Shown: positions 1 to 10,931 of the stretch, piece after piece
Position numbering within the stretch: the first letter of the stretch is position 1
How the letters are laid out: every line of letters begins with the position of its first letter
Source: Euclidia mi
Taxonomy: Eukaryota; Arthropoda; Insecta; Lepidoptera; Erebidae
DNA length: 64,000 nucleotides
Assembly (NCBI GenBank): GCA_944739405.2
Contig: OX123182.2
Span: forward strand, 19,045,326-19,109,325
Reading direction: 5' to 3'
Notes under the pieces: model-generated
What the model was told of the DNA's origin: nothing
Database searches by the model: none
What the model saw: the letters and a program-made list of their open reading frames with translations, nothing else
Made by a program: the position numbers and the translations under genes

Positions 1-440
1 AGCTTTTTGTATTTTTTATAGATAATTAACTTATCACAAGTTCCTTGTTCTTCTGTCAGTAACCAATAGCCGGTTATGCCATATTGGCTCCACTTGATGA
101 ACAGAAAAAGCACAGGTATTCTCTTTTTCCTCAACAGAAATAAATGTGGGTTGGAACTCATTAATTGAGTTGTTTTCATTTACGACGTTTTTTCCTGTTG
201 GTATAATTAGGACCATTTGAGGTTAAGCGACAGTAAATAGTGTTAGGCGTGTGATTTGTTTTAATTAACAATGTCATTTCGTAGAGACCAAATCAAAAAC
301 TATATGGTTAAATGTTGAAACTTTTGGAACGTACAGAAAAAATTCTATGATTTTTTTTCACTTATTTTGAACTTTAAACTACTCTCCTGTAAAGTTTGTA
401 AAGTGGCGGTTAGCCTCTTTTGGCCGTAAGGCATCGATAT
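1..440. other. AT-rich sequence, no gene seen
   Basis: I see no gene or recognisable repeat here. Short frames on both strands have no family features. Confidence 0.5.
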
Positions 441-603
441 ATACTTTTTTTTTGTAAATACATACATATTATACATAGAAACACCCAGACTAAGACAAAC
501 ATTCATGTTCATGCACACAAATGTTTGACTTGAGCGGGAATCGAACCCGCGACCTTCGTCATAGCAGTCGCTTACACTTCCGCTACGCCAACTGGTCGTA
601 CTA
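441..603 (-). repeat. tRNA-derived SINE
   Basis: Read on the minus strand, the segment starts with a tRNA-like head: an A-box-like TGGCGTAGCGG near 590 and a B-box-like GGTTCGATTCC near 545. A non-tRNA body follows, then an A/T-rich tail near 445. This is the layout of a lepidopteran SINE transcribed by RNA polymerase III. It is unlikely to be a working tRNA because the acceptor stem does not close. Confidence 0.7.
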
Positions 604-1243
604 CTTATTAAATATTACTGGTACAACAAACTTAATCTTAATCTTCGATTTTATTTTAAAAATAAAGGAGAACGGCAGATTTGGTACCCATAGTGATATA
701 TGATGGATGATGTTGAGATTTGTACCACTTAATAAGTGAATCAACCTAACTATTTTCATGTAATTATATTATTTTTAGAACTTTGCAAAAGTATGAAAAT
801 CTAGTTTGAATAATTGTTACAATTGCAGTAACTAAACGTGCAAATGTTAATAACAAAACGCAGTATTCGTAACGAAAACTTGCCATATATAAATCAGAAA
901 TTGTTAAAAAATTGATTTAGTTAATCACTTTCTGTAATCATATATTATTTCTATAAATTATGTAACATATTTTATTATCCTAAAGGTGTAAGTAATTAAA
1001 TAAGTTCTAGTCTTTCATTATTATTTTGTAATTAAATGTCATGCCACTCATGCATAAAGCTATTTTTGCACTGCCTTGTAGGTCGTAGCACAATGTCCTT
1101 TAGCCTGTAACCTGCCACAAAAATTAACCTTTCTGATATAAAAACTTATTTTCAATTGCACTGTACATCCCAACATTAGTATATTCAAACAAACAATTCC
1201 TCAGTTTTATTTTAAGTATATATTTTTGAAGATTTACTTTTAT
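604..1243. other. AT-rich sequence, no gene seen
   Basis: Nothing recognisable. The sequence is low-complexity AT-rich DNA between a SINE and a transposase remnant. Confidence 0.5.
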
Positions 1244-1919
1244 TTTAGTTGTCTTCACAGGATGATACATGTATACCATGTTGGCGCAGAGCTCAAAGGA
1301 CTGCTTTAAGACATGCATCACCACCACCAGAGATCCAACCAGCACCGGTAGATGTCCAACCAACACCGGCAGATGATCAACACCCACCGGCAGATGACCA
1401 ACCACTACCACCAGATTATGGTGATGACAACCTTCACATAATGTGTGGTGTTTGTGGACAGAATGTGACATCAACAGTTCTGTCTGGTGGAGAGAACAGT
1501 CTAGAACCTATTTATGGGGCAACTATGTCATTTCCACAGCTATCTATGGAAGACCTTACACTTTTCGCATGTGGTATATACCAAATTCGACAAGCATGTT
1601 TGTATGTCGGTGAGCACTTCTGCTTCCATGGAATTTATACTCTAAAAGTAACACGAGAAGTAATCCTATGTTGCTTCGAGCTAAAATAAAGTCCCAGCAT
1701 TCATCAGGGAAAACATATTTTGTATGAATTGTGACAGAAAGCAATATCAATGGCCGGGATGCAATACTAAGCTATTGCTGCAATTGCATTGTTGGTTTGA
1801 GAACCATAGGATGCTACTCACATGTAATGAATATCATTTGGTATTTAGGATATGCTTGCCATGAAGGTATGACTGGACCTGCTGCCTTCTTCGATGATGT
1901 CATCATAAGAACTTAAATC
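1244..1919 (+). pseudogene. Collapsed DNA-transposon transposase (PIF/ISL2EU-like), core deleted
   Basis: The first part (about 1249-1465) encodes a cysteine-containing N-terminal segment (CIPCWRRAQR) and a Pro/Asp-rich repeat with several copies of 'PADDQ'. From about 1530 the sequence matches what I recall as the C-terminal region of insect DDE_Tnp_4-type transposases (FPQLSMEDLTLFACGIYQI). This continues, after frame changes near 1670-1730, into a CxC...CxH pattern (YCCNCIVGLRTIGCYSH) like a SWIM zinc finger, and ends DDVIIRT. The central DDE domain is missing, so this is a non-functional internal-deletion product. Family assignment rests on remembered motifs. The terminal inverted repeats were not located. 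Confidence 0.55.
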
Positions 1920-2013
1920 TAATAATACCACGTATTTGACAAAATAAATATACATATTACATAAAATAAAAATATTTGTTTCATTGCCATAATATCCTAA
2001 AAATATTTATTGG

Positions 2014-2261
2014 TGTAGGACTTAGGTTGGTCCGTGTGGTGACAGATTAAGAATAAGGAATGTCGCCGCCCCATTTCATCCCATGGGTGTAGTAAGAGCC
2101 GACAGAGGGAGCATGTGAGCTGTAATAGGAAAGCTTGATACAAACCCTATACCAACCTGTTTGGCCAGCGTGGTATAGTAGGCCAATTCCTCCTTTCAAA
2201 GGAGAGGCCTAGTCCAGCAGTGGACTGTTTAAGGCTGATGATGAATGATGTAGGGCTTAGG
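2014..2261 (+). repeat. SINE-type retroposon with 13-bp target duplication
   Basis: The body (2027-2248) is flanked by TGTAGGACTTAGG (2014-2026) and TGTAGGGCTTAGG (2249-2261), a target-site duplication with one mismatch. It ends in a (GATGAT)-like tail. It also has the 'gccagcgtggta' and 'gcctagtccagcagtggac' blocks common to lepidopteran SINE and RTE 3' ends. Its first 80 bp resemble the 5' module of the composite SINE at 46608. Confidence 0.75.
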
Positions 2262-2817
2262 ACAACAGAGAGATACTTTGATGTTTGAGAAAACTACCAA
2301 CAGTTCTGTCTGGAGCAAACCTTTACAAATTCTCGAAGGAATAGCTATAAAACGGACATTTATGTAGACTGTCGAATTAGGATACATTGTCTTATAACGA
2401 TTGATTTATAACGTAAATAAATTATCTTGCATAACGTAAATAAACATGACAAAAATCAACAAGTTATTTGTGACAGTCAGCTGTCATTAATGTCATAGGT
2501 ATATAGTCACAGGACCTATCTACTTACAGCCTTTAGTAAAGTTCAAACTGAAATAACTTTTGAACGCAAAGTTCTAAAAATCTCATAATTTAAACAGTAA
2601 TTACATATGATATTACCTGTCCAATAAATACTAAAAGAGTGCCTACCATGCAGTCTCAGATATACCCGTAACCGGTACCAAACGCCCATACATTCCTGCC
2701 ATTGTCCTTTGATTATTAATTTCGTCTATACATTTGTTTTAATGTATGTTGGATTACCAAACATACACTGGTCTGCTTAAACTTCATTTACATTTTAAAC
2801 ACACATCATTCACTCTA
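2262..2817. other. No gene seen
   Basis: AT-rich sequence without recognisable coding or repeat structure. Confidence 0.5.
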
Positions 2818-3221
2818 CAGGCTTATTTGTAAAACACCGTTAACCTCTCAGGACTGCGTTACTAACATCATAATCAACAACTTTTGTTCTATGACTTTTT
2901 ACAAAAAACATAATACATTTACCAAAAACAAACCTTCAAGATTTCGTTGTCCTATCTAACACATTTCAATTCGTGTATTTTGCTGTACCTACCTACCTAC
3001 GCCTGCGCGCCCCCGCCGCCCGCCGCCCGTACCCCTCGCTATTGTTCTACCGCATAGACTTCGCAACATTTAGAGCGTTCAATTTAAATATTTTTATTTT
3101 TGTATAATAATCTGATGAACTAAAATGTGATGAATTATTAAAAGTCATAGAACAAAAGTTGTTGATTACGATGTTAGTAACATAGTCCTGAGAGGTTAAC
3201 GGTGTTTTACAAATAACCCTG
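2818..3221. mobile_element. MITE with long terminal inverted repeats
   Basis: The first ~85 bp (from 2818, CAGGCTTATTTGTAAAAC) recur inverted at the right end (to 3221, reading CAGGGTTATTTGTAAAAC), with few mismatches. The arms cover 2818-2902 and about 3137-3221. TA lies outside each end (2816-2817, 3222-3223), which fits a TA target duplication. No transposase is encoded. The loop holds a GC-rich CCGCC run near 3010-3035. Confidence 0.8.
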
Positions 3222-3393
3222 TATATACACATACAAACCCAGCAACAAGTAAAAGATTTCCACGTGTATTCTCTGCCAACATGCATCTCAAGGCGATCAA
3301 TCTTCTTGATTAAACGGCACCATACCGAACGCCTTCTGTGTTCGACCAATGTTTGCATTCAAACCTCTTACACACAGGTCTCAATGTAAACTA

Positions 3394-3611
3394 TATGGGA
3401 GACCGGCTATGGTTGTCACACGGGTTGGTTGTCACAGAGGTCATTATAGAATATCGAGTGGTCGAATAAGTCCATTAAACGGCATGTCGGAGTACGCTGA
3501 CATGAGTTACAAATGGATGTGCTACTCTCTCGCTCCAACCACGCCGTTTAATTGTCTGTTATGGCCTCTGTGACAAACAACCAGTGTGACAACCATACCC
3601 GGTCTCCCCTA
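3394..3611. mobile_element. MITE with ~48-bp inverted ends
   Basis: The ends are inverted copies of each other. GGGAGACCGGCTATGG from 3397 matches the complement of CCATACCCGGTCTCCCC ending near 3609, and the match runs on through repeated TTGTCACA motifs to the block near 3445 and its partner near 3560. The flanks read TATA or TA on both sides. There is no coding capacity, so this is a non-autonomous DNA transposon of unassigned family. Confidence 0.75.
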
Positions 3612-4341
3612 TACAGTCAATTTCTAATCTGACAAGGATCTCTCTGTATTCAAGAAGAAATACGATAGGGTTACCTGCTACTCCGTTTGTTAGAATACCA
3701 AACGGATACTAGGTCTATATTATAATATAGTAATAACAATTAACAGGAAGATAAGTTCTTAGTGTGATGTGATTTGTTAAAATCAAAGAAAAATCATTTA
3801 TTCAGGTCATGATGTTAGGGGTCACGCTTAATATAGTCAAAATTGGAGTTAATTAATGATTCCACATTTATATTTACTGCCACATGTATGTAAGGTCGGA
3901 AAAAAGCCACTAGATAGAATGGGCTATAAAAGTCATGGGCACAGGGTTTTTAATCACCAATTGTGGTCGTAGTGTTGTAGCGGATCGAACATAGAACATT
4001 CGGCGCAGTTATAAAAGAAGACGCAACTCCATAATATTTGACAGTTCTGGAAAAGATTCATTAAATTGCCTAAATAAGACAAAGGGACAAAAATAATAAC
4101 TGGAAAATAGGAGCTGTGTTTTCAAATTTTCAGTGGAAACGCTTGTTAGTTGTTGTGATTTAATTTATTGCATGATCAATTCCAATACGCGAAGTATGAT
4201 GGAGTCGCGTTTTAATTATAATATGGCAAAACAAACATTATTATGTACATTGCCTTATAGCAAAATATAATATTTGCAAAATGGCGTGATTGATAGCGAA
4301 ATATTTTATAAAACCTCATTTTCATTCTATGCAATGACTTC
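3612..4341. other. No gene seen
   Basis: AT-rich intergenic sequence with nothing recognisable. Confidence 0.5.
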
Positions 4342-4598
4342 CTCCGTAGACCAGCTGTTGATAGCGTATGCGACTGCTGATCGGAGGTCCCGGGTTCGAT
4401 TACCGGGTCGGGCAAAAGTGTTATTGGGTTTTTCCGAATTCTCAGCAGCAGCACGGAGTCTGGCAATGTGCCCTGTCACGGCAATAGGCTCGGCCCCTAT
4501 TACGTGGGACCTAAAAACTCATGGTGAAATGTGGGTGTATAACATCTCTGACTACCCTTTCGGGGATACAGGCGTCTATAAAAAAATACAATTGTAAT
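4342..4598 (+). repeat. tRNA-derived SINE, RTE-type tail
   Basis: The head has a degenerate A box and a clear B box (GGTTCGATTACC, near 4393). The body contains 'ctcagcagcagcacggagtctgg' and 'cggcaataggctc' blocks shared with the copies at 4836, 16003 and 46608. The 3' end (cctttcggggatacaggcgtctata, then A-rich) matches the tail of the LINE ending near 58135. Confidence 0.8.
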
Positions 4599-4639
4599 AA
4601 AACCCAAATTCACATAATTCTTATACGCATTTTACTAAT

Positions 4640-4730
4640 AAATCATGTCTGCCTAGAGACATTTACTGCTGGACAGAGGCTTCCCCCAAGGTTCCCCGTA
4701 CAGACCGATTTTGAGCTGCCCAAATTACTA
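4640..4730 (+). repeat. Lepidopteran retroposon fragment
   Basis: The block 'actgctggacagaggcttcccccaag' is a familiar 3'-end module of lepidopteran retroposons. Only this fragment is recognisable and its borders are uncertain. Confidence 0.45.
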
Positions 4731-4835
4731 ATAAATACTTTGCACAAAATATTAGTACACACAGCTTTGAATACTAAACGCAATACCTTTTTAGGCGCAT
4801 ACACAGATACAATAAATATATTCATTTTAATTCAC

Positions 4836-5098
4836 TGCCTCCGTGGTCCAGTGGATAGCGTATGCGACTGCTAATCGGAGGTCCCGGGTTCGATTCCCGG
4901 GTCGGGCAAAAGTGTTACTGGGTTTTTGCGAATACTCAGTAGCAGCCCGGAGTCTGGTGATGTGCCCGGTAACGGCAATAGGCTCACCCCCTATAACTCG
5001 GGAACTGAAAATTCATGGCAAAATAAGGGTGTTATATTATACCTCTGCCTACCCATTCGAGGATACAGGCGTGAGTCTATAAATAAATAAAAAAAAAC
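4836..5098 (+). repeat. tRNA-derived SINE, RTE-type tail
   Basis: A better preserved copy of the SINE at 4342: A box TGGTCCAGTGG, B box GGTTCGATTCC, the same body, and a tail reading TCTGCCTACCC...ACAGGCGTGAGTCTATAAATAAATAA. The two copies lie about 500 bp apart in the same orientation. Confidence 0.85.
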
Positions 5099-6389
5099 AT
5101 TCTGAAAGTGACTAAACCGGCCGCCGACAGTTTGACCGATTCAGCGTGTATAACCCCCGGCATAATTGTCCAAATAAGCATCCTAAAAAAGGATTATATC
5201 GAGAAACAAACAACCATCCAATAGAAATCATTGCATAATTGTCTATCACAATTCACAATCAACCTCAAGCATTATTCATATAACTTGGAAATACTATCAT
5301 TGCGAGAAATAGCTCAAAGATAGCCTGAGTATTACTAGTAAAATCTCCATTTTCGATCTGTTTGCTTTTAACAAAACGATCTTAGTACTAGTAATGAAGT
5401 AATCATTACCATTTCAAGAGAATAATAAGACGAAACGAATGCTCCCGGCGTTCGATTGTTCACCAAAAACCAAAGTTTTAATGAGAACGCTTTGTTAACT
5501 TAAATTAGTTATAGGTAACCCTTTGGTGAGTGACGTGTGGCTAATTATTTTAATATTTATTAAATTAGTACTTTGTTACCTTCATAATTATTCATGCAAA
5601 AATGTTCTTCCGCGTGGAAGCTTTCACCGTTTCTATAATACATATATCGCATCTTTCTAAAAATTCCGCTTCATAATTTAACAAAATCATTCTCATCATC
5701 AACGTCCCCTAATATCTCGGTTGCATGCAAGACTTTTGGTTTAAAACTTTCCGGTCCGCTTTTAAGACTTACCAGGTATTACAGAATATTTGCCGTTTCG
5801 CGGAGCAACTGAAGTGTACCTGCAACCCAAAGGAATAGCAATACTTCATGAATTAGATCAGTAGGTATCAGTATATTAAAGGCTGTTGACTGCTCTTAAT
5901 ATCAAACATAATTCGAAAGCAAAGATCCTATTGATTTTTATTTTATGCAATATCTCTCTTGTTTCCTTGATCCTCATCTTGTCCTTTCGCTATCATCAGG
6001 ACAAGTTCAGAATAGATATACGTACAAAATATATCACATTACATCCATTCTCGACAACTCGTTCTACTAAAAGCCCATACATATGTACCTATGTTCAAAA
6101 AAGCTAAATGAGGAAGTTTGCCCCATTTACCTCCTACTGTTAATATCGTGTACATACTTAGATGTTACTTAATATTGAGAATAGCAATGTGCTCTTTATT
6201 TACCCTTAATTAACGGTGGAAGTGGCCTGGCAAAAATCACAGACCTTTTTGAGTAACTTATTTTGGCTTAATTTAATTACGTATACCTTTGTCAAGATGT
6301 CTTTTTATAGACGGGGTAAATGGCGACCTTAAGTTAAAAGCATGACCAAAGATTTTTAAAGTAGAAGTTATAATCAAATCTACCTTAAT
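5099..6389. other. No gene seen
   Basis: AT-rich DNA without supported coding or repeat features. Short frames such as 5886-6107 look like chance. Confidence 0.45.
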
Positions 6390-6785
6390 ACCCCCGAAAG
6401 GTGCTAGGAAGGCAGCGATAGCCTAGTGGAGATACCAACGGACTGCCATGCAGAGGGCATCGGGTTCGAATTCACGGCGCGCACCACTGACTTTTCGGAG
6501 TTGTGTGCGTATTGAATTGTTAATTATCGCTTGTCTCGTGCCTCGGAGAGTACGTTAAGCCGTCGGTCTCGGTTGTGATGAAGATCTTTGACAGTCGTTA
6601 TAGAGCGTCAGTACCTCTAAAATAAACTGACACTAGTCTAAACCATGGAATATCGCTATCCCTTCGGGTTGCGGCGGTCAGACAGACAGTTGCTCCGTGA
6701 AAAAGCTAAATCCAGTTAGACTAGAAAGCGGACCCCAGGTTGAGGCTGGGATAACGCTAGGAGGATAATGACCCCTGAAAGGTGC
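6390..6785 (+). repeat. SINE-type retroposon with 15-bp target duplication
   Basis: The flanking sequence acccccgaaaggtgc (6390-6404) recurs with one mismatch at 6771-6785. The insert opens with a tRNA-like head (TAGCCTAGTGG; B box GGTTCGAATTC near 6468), then a body shared with the SINE near 44365 ('cgcgcaccactgacttttcg', 'gtgtgcgtattgaattgttaattatcgcttg'). A longer 3' part follows ('atcgctatcccttcgggttgcgg') that the 44365 copy lacks. Confidence 0.7.
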
Positions 6786-6825
6786 CCAGCGCACGATCAA
6801 CATTTAAAGCATGCGTAAACTAAGT

Positions 6826-6905
6826 CACTCCCTGATCAGGTATCTTCAATATGGCTTCAGGCCGAAACGATATGGGGGTGATCTGCTAGTTCACTAATCA
6901 CACTG
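6826..6905 (+). pseudogene. Scrap of LINE reverse transcriptase
   Basis: One frame reads LQYGFRPKRYGGDLLVH, which matches the 'QYGFR.GRSTGDLLV' region before the catalytic block of insect LINE reverse transcriptases. A stop follows at once and nothing else of the domain survives. The match is short, so the assignment is tentative. Confidence 0.4.
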
Positions 6906-8223
6906 TAATAGTGGAATTTGTGAAATTCTTCATTTTATCGAGGTAATAGATAAGAGATGACTCCAACTCAGTGTGTGGCCACAGCAAATGCACAGTCGTA
7001 CCTAGTTGGTGGCTTGTTATGGATCGGCGTCCGAACATCTGTTGCGGACCAGGTTTACGCGCCTCAATAGCTATGTATACTTATTTTGGAATACTGACCT
7101 GGTCTCTGGAAGAGCAACAAACAATAACTTTGATTGGTTGCTAAAATGCTGAGCCCGTGAGTGCCTGCATATTAGACTACGCCTCAAGTAGTCTTCTGCT
7201 GTGTTTTACCACCTACATAACAGTAAGTGATATGAAGAACTATTATTATTTATTACACTGTCTCCTATCACATAGACAAGCATAAACAAAGGGGATAGTC
7301 TATCTAAAATCTAAACTCGAAACGAAACTTAAAATGTCGACGTTTTTTGTTGCGAATAAATTCCAAGCTTAATTTTAATTATTTTAGAATTAATCATTCA
7401 CGTATACGCCTACAGACGCCTAAAAACCTTTCATATTTATCACATTTGTCCAAAGCTTTTATAGCATTTCGTAGAAGGTAACATATTTTAGGAACAAATA
7501 AAAACAGTTTAAATTTTTATGTTATATAGCTTTCCGTTAAAAGGAGGTTTTTAATTAATTGGGTTCTCAGTAACAGTACCTATACCAACAAATGGCCAAA
7601 AACTCACGTTTTATGACGTGGTATTTAAAAAGTTTATTGGTAAACTATGATTTTACATGCATGATCATTTACCCAGGAAAAATAAGATGTTTGGTCCCTC
7701 CATCTAAAGGAAAGCTTTCCTATCGATGGGAAGAACGAAGCCTGTGGCATGAAGTGTTTAAAAAAGCAATCTTGTTTTGCAGAATACAGGATGAACAGCA
7801 TCAGCATTAGACTTTTGCCTTGGAGCCCTAGGTCCTTCTAGACTTAAAACTATGTAATTTTTATAATACATATGTCAGAATATTATCTTTGCCACACATG
7901 CGTTGAATATACTGACATCAGGGGCTAAGACCGTTGTCCGAATATCAAGTAATAACCCCTCAATCAAGGTTGAGCCGTACGATGTCTGTAGAATGCTGGC
8001 CATCAGCGGGCTGCGTCACTCAAAAGCGTCAGACAATATCCTGCATTGTACTCGCATACTAAACCCATTTTGTCTGCACTTTAAAAAAAGATAAAAGAAA
8101 TTGAAATGACAGAAAAAATAAGCATGGACTTTGAATTTGTTTCGGCCTTTTTTCTCAAGAAGTCGTTTAGCTATGAAAAGCTGGCATCATCCAGAATAGC
8201 GTTTTAACTTCTATAAGTGAAGT
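6906..8223. other. No gene seen
   Basis: No supported gene. Short frames at 7592 and 7903 have no family features. Some of 6906-7230 may be decayed retroelement continuing from the RT scrap. Confidence 0.4.
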
Positions 8224-8350
8224 ATCATACAAAATAAATAAGCGGGTCTTAATCGCGTACATTTAATTTATTTAAGGTATAAATACCTATTTGTTTCCGA
8301 CGTTTCGCTCATCTTGCACCGAGCGTGGTCGCGGAGAGACTGATGAGAGC

Positions 8351-9976
8351 TCAGCGCCGTCTTGTGGAAGTGCGGGTTTCGGCACCTACCCTCACTTGGT
8401 CTTTATTTAAGTTCGCACTGTCGGTACTCCAACACACTACACTAATGACGTCTACACACTGTTGAGATTTATCACTGCGGCAGTGTTTACATTTGCTGAT
8501 TACTGGATTCCAAGTAGCCGATAATCTATATCCATCCTCCCGGTTGAAATTGTTATATTTCTTGATTTCTACCGCTTCACGTACTATCCTGGAGTAATAG
8601 TGACGATCGGTGGATAAGACTTGTGGTTGATGCAGTTCTATCCAGTGGTTTGGTCCAGAATCCAACAAATGCTCAGCTATAGCCGACTTATTAATATGTC
8701 GGTTTTTCACAGCTGCGATATGTTCCTTTACTCTTTCAGCGATTGTACGCTTAGTCTGCCCTATATATGAACTACCACAGCTGCAATCGACTTTGTAGAC
8801 GCCAGGTGTTTGGAGAGGAATGACATCCTTTGGGGTACGCAGATTATGTACTATCTTAGAGAACTGACTGTATACAATCTTGATGGAGTATTTCTTGAGT
8901 ACTGTTCCAACCTTGTCCGTTACTCCCTTTAGATACGGCATGTAAGCCGGCACTCTGCTCACTTCAGGTCTACGATCTTTCCTCTTCAGACGGAGTATCT
9001 TCTTCTTATATCCGTTGCGCCTAAGTACCTCCTGAACATGTGACAGTTCACTATTTAATTGTTCAGGGTCACACAGGTTATACGCTCTGTTCACTAACGA
9101 TGACACAACGGAATCCAAATGCCGCGGATGGTGGTGCGAGTTCGCGTTAAGATACCTATCTGTGTGTGTCGGTTTCCTATATACAGTGTGTCCAAGGGTA
9201 CAATTATCTCTCACTGTCACTTTAACGTCAAGAAAGGGTAACGATCCGTCTACCTCCATTTCGTATGTGAATCGGATGTTCGGATGTATGGAATTCAATT
9301 TGTCTGCGAATTGTTCCACGTCTTGCTGGTTCCCCTTCATGATGCAAAAGATATCATCGACATACCTCTTCCATAGCTTCACATTTGATGCCTGCATGTC
9401 TATGGGTTCCTCGAAGTGCTCCATCCAGATGTTGGCCATTACCGGTGCTATAGGACTACCCATAGCCACTCCATTGATCTGGAGGTAGTGTTGTCCACGA
9501 TATAAGAAGTAGTTTCCATCCAAGCAATTCTTAAGCAGAACAGTGTATTCGTCAGACAGACCGTTTTCCCTTAATTTGCTCTGTATGACCTCAAGGCAAT
9601 CTTGAACAGGAACATTGGTGAATAGTGACTCCACATCAAAACTCACCATCACCTCGTCTGGTTCCTTTTTCGTGCTCTTGATAATTTCTACAAAGTGACG
9701 AGAGTCCTTCACGAAAGAGTGCGTCTTGCCTATTAACGGTTGTAGTACCTTGCTTATGTGTTTCGCCAAACCATATGTGGGTGAATTTATTTGACTCACT
9801 ATAGGACGCAAAGGTACGTTGGTCTTGTGTACTTTGGGTAAGCCGTACATCTTAGGCGGCTGCACAATTTGAGGTTTATGTAACCGTTCAAACACCTCTT
9901 CCGCAAATAAGTTTTTATGGTCCCTAATTAAGGCACGAATGCGTTTTGTCACTCTGGCGGTCGGGTTATATGACAC
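8351..9976 (-). CDS. Penelope-type reverse transcriptase with GIY-YIG endonuclease (N-terminally truncated)
   Basis: Copies element RNA into the genome by target-primed reverse transcription. The 541-residue frame shows the Penelope RT signature KMYGLPKVHK (residues 43-52), SFDVESLFTNVP (112-123), GVAMGSPIAPVMANIWME (169-186) and the catalytic YVDD (205-208). An RKP-containing connector follows, then a GIY-YIG nuclease: PGVY (391-394), the Cys-rich VDCSCG, and SYIGQTKR (403-410). Family proteins usually have a longer N-terminus, so this copy starts late, at the point where the inverted arm was joined. The frame is otherwise open through both catalytic domains. Only the C-terminal third has a second copy here, at 9990-10804. 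Confidence 0.9.
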   Translation of the reverse strand: MSYNPTARVTKRIRALIRDHKNLFAEEVFERLHKPQIVQPPKMYGLPKVHKTNVPLRPIVSQINSPTYGLAKHISKVLQPLIGKTHSFVKDSRHFVEIIKSTKKEPDEVMVSFDVESLFTNVPVQDCLEVIQSKLRENGLSDEYTVLLKNCLDGNYFLYRGQHYLQINGVAMGSPIAPVMANIWMEHFEEPIDMQASNVKLWKRYVDDIFCIMKGNQQDVEQFADKLNSIHPNIRFTYEMEVDGSLPFLDVKVTVRDNCTLGHTVYRKPTHTDRYLNANSHHHPRHLDSVVSSLVNRAYNLCDPEQLNSELSHVQEVLRRNGYKKKILRLKRKDRRPEVSRVPAYMPYLKGVTDKVGTVLKKYSIKIVYSQFSKIVHNLRTPKDVIPLQTPGVYKVDCSCGSSYIGQTKRTIAERVKEHIAAVKNRHINKSAIAEHLLDSGPNHWIELHQPQVLSTDRHYYSRIVREAVEIKKYNNFNREDGYRLSATWNPVISKCKHCRSDKSQQCVDVISVVCWSTDSANLNKDQVRVGAETRTSTRRR

Positions 9977-9989
9977 GATGGTATCTTAT

Positions 9990-10804
9990 ATAGGATAGGT
10001 ATCTTAACGCGAACTCGCACCACCATCCGCGGCATTTGGATTCCGTTGTGTCATCGTTAGTGAACAGAGCGTATGACCTGTGTGACCCTGAACAATTAAA
10101 TAGTGAACTGTCACATGTTCAGGAGTTACTTAGGCGCAACGGATATAAGAAGAAGATACCCCGTCTGAAGAGGAAAGATCGTAGACCTGAAGTGAGCAGA
10201 GTGCCGGCTTACATGCCATACCTAAAGGGAGTAACGGACAAGGTTGGAACAGTACTCAAGAAATACTCCATCAAGACTGTATACAGTCCGTTCTCTAAGA
10301 TAGCACATAATCTGCGTATCCCCAAAGGATGTCATTCCTCTCCAAACACCTGGCGTCTACAAAGTCGATTGCAGCTGCGGTAGTTCATATATCGGGCAGA
10401 CTAAGCGTACAATCGCTGAAAGAGTAAAGGAACATATCGCAGCTGTGAAAAACCGACATATTAATAAGTCGGCTATAGCTGAGCATTTGTTGGAGTCTGG
10501 ACCAAACCACTGGATAGAACTGCATCAATCACAAGTCTTATCCACCGATCGTCACTATTACTCCAGGATAGTACGTGAAGCGGTAGAAATCAAGAAATAT
10601 AACAATTTCAACCGGGAAGATGGATATAGATTATCGGCTACTTGGAATCCAGTCATCAGCAAATGTAAACACCGCCGCAGTGATAAATCTCAACAGTGTG
10701 TAGACGTCATTAGTGTAGTGTGTCGGAGTACCGACAGTGCGAACTTAAATAAAGACCAAGTGAGGGTAGGTGCCGAAACCCGCACTTCCACAAGACGGCG
10801 CTGA
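9990..10804 (+). pseudogene. Inverted C-terminal copy of Penelope RT/endonuclease
   Basis: Starts in mid-gene at the codons for DRYLNANSHHH and repeats the last ~270 residues of the facing gene. One extra base in the run near 10318-10323 (ATCCCC here, ACCCC in the other arm) shifts the frame just before the GIY motif. The sequence therefore reads as two pieces, 9990-10383 and 10445-10804. There are several substitutions, such as Cys-Lys-His-Arg-Arg for Cys-Lys-His-Cys-Arg near the C-terminus. Non-functional. Confidence 0.88.
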
Positions 10805-10931
10805 GCTCTCATCAGTCTCTCCGCGACCACGCTCGGTGCAAGACGAGCGAAACGTCGGAAACAAATAGGTATTTATACCTTAAATAAATTAAATGCACGC
10901 GATTAAGACCCGCTAATTTATTTTGTATGAT

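Larger units (their letters stand above)
8224..10931 (-). mobile_element. Penelope-like retroelement with inverted terminal copies
   Basis: A minus-strand Penelope-like element occupies 8224-9976. Its 3' 940 bp recur as an inverted copy at 9990-10931, so the locus is an arm-spacer-arm structure with arms 8224-9160 and 9990-10931 and a spacer of about 830 bp. Homology runs to the same base on both outer sides (8224 and 10931), as expected if both arms end at the natural 3' end. Penelope elements are known to carry long terminal repeats in direct or inverted orientation, so this may be one insertion rather than two. Confidence 0.85.

Noticed and set aside
521..600. Possible tRNA gene
   Set aside because: A and B boxes are present but the stems do not close, and SINE body sequence follows without a terminator. 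The tRNA-like parts at 4393, 4893, 44420 and 46812 fail in the same way.
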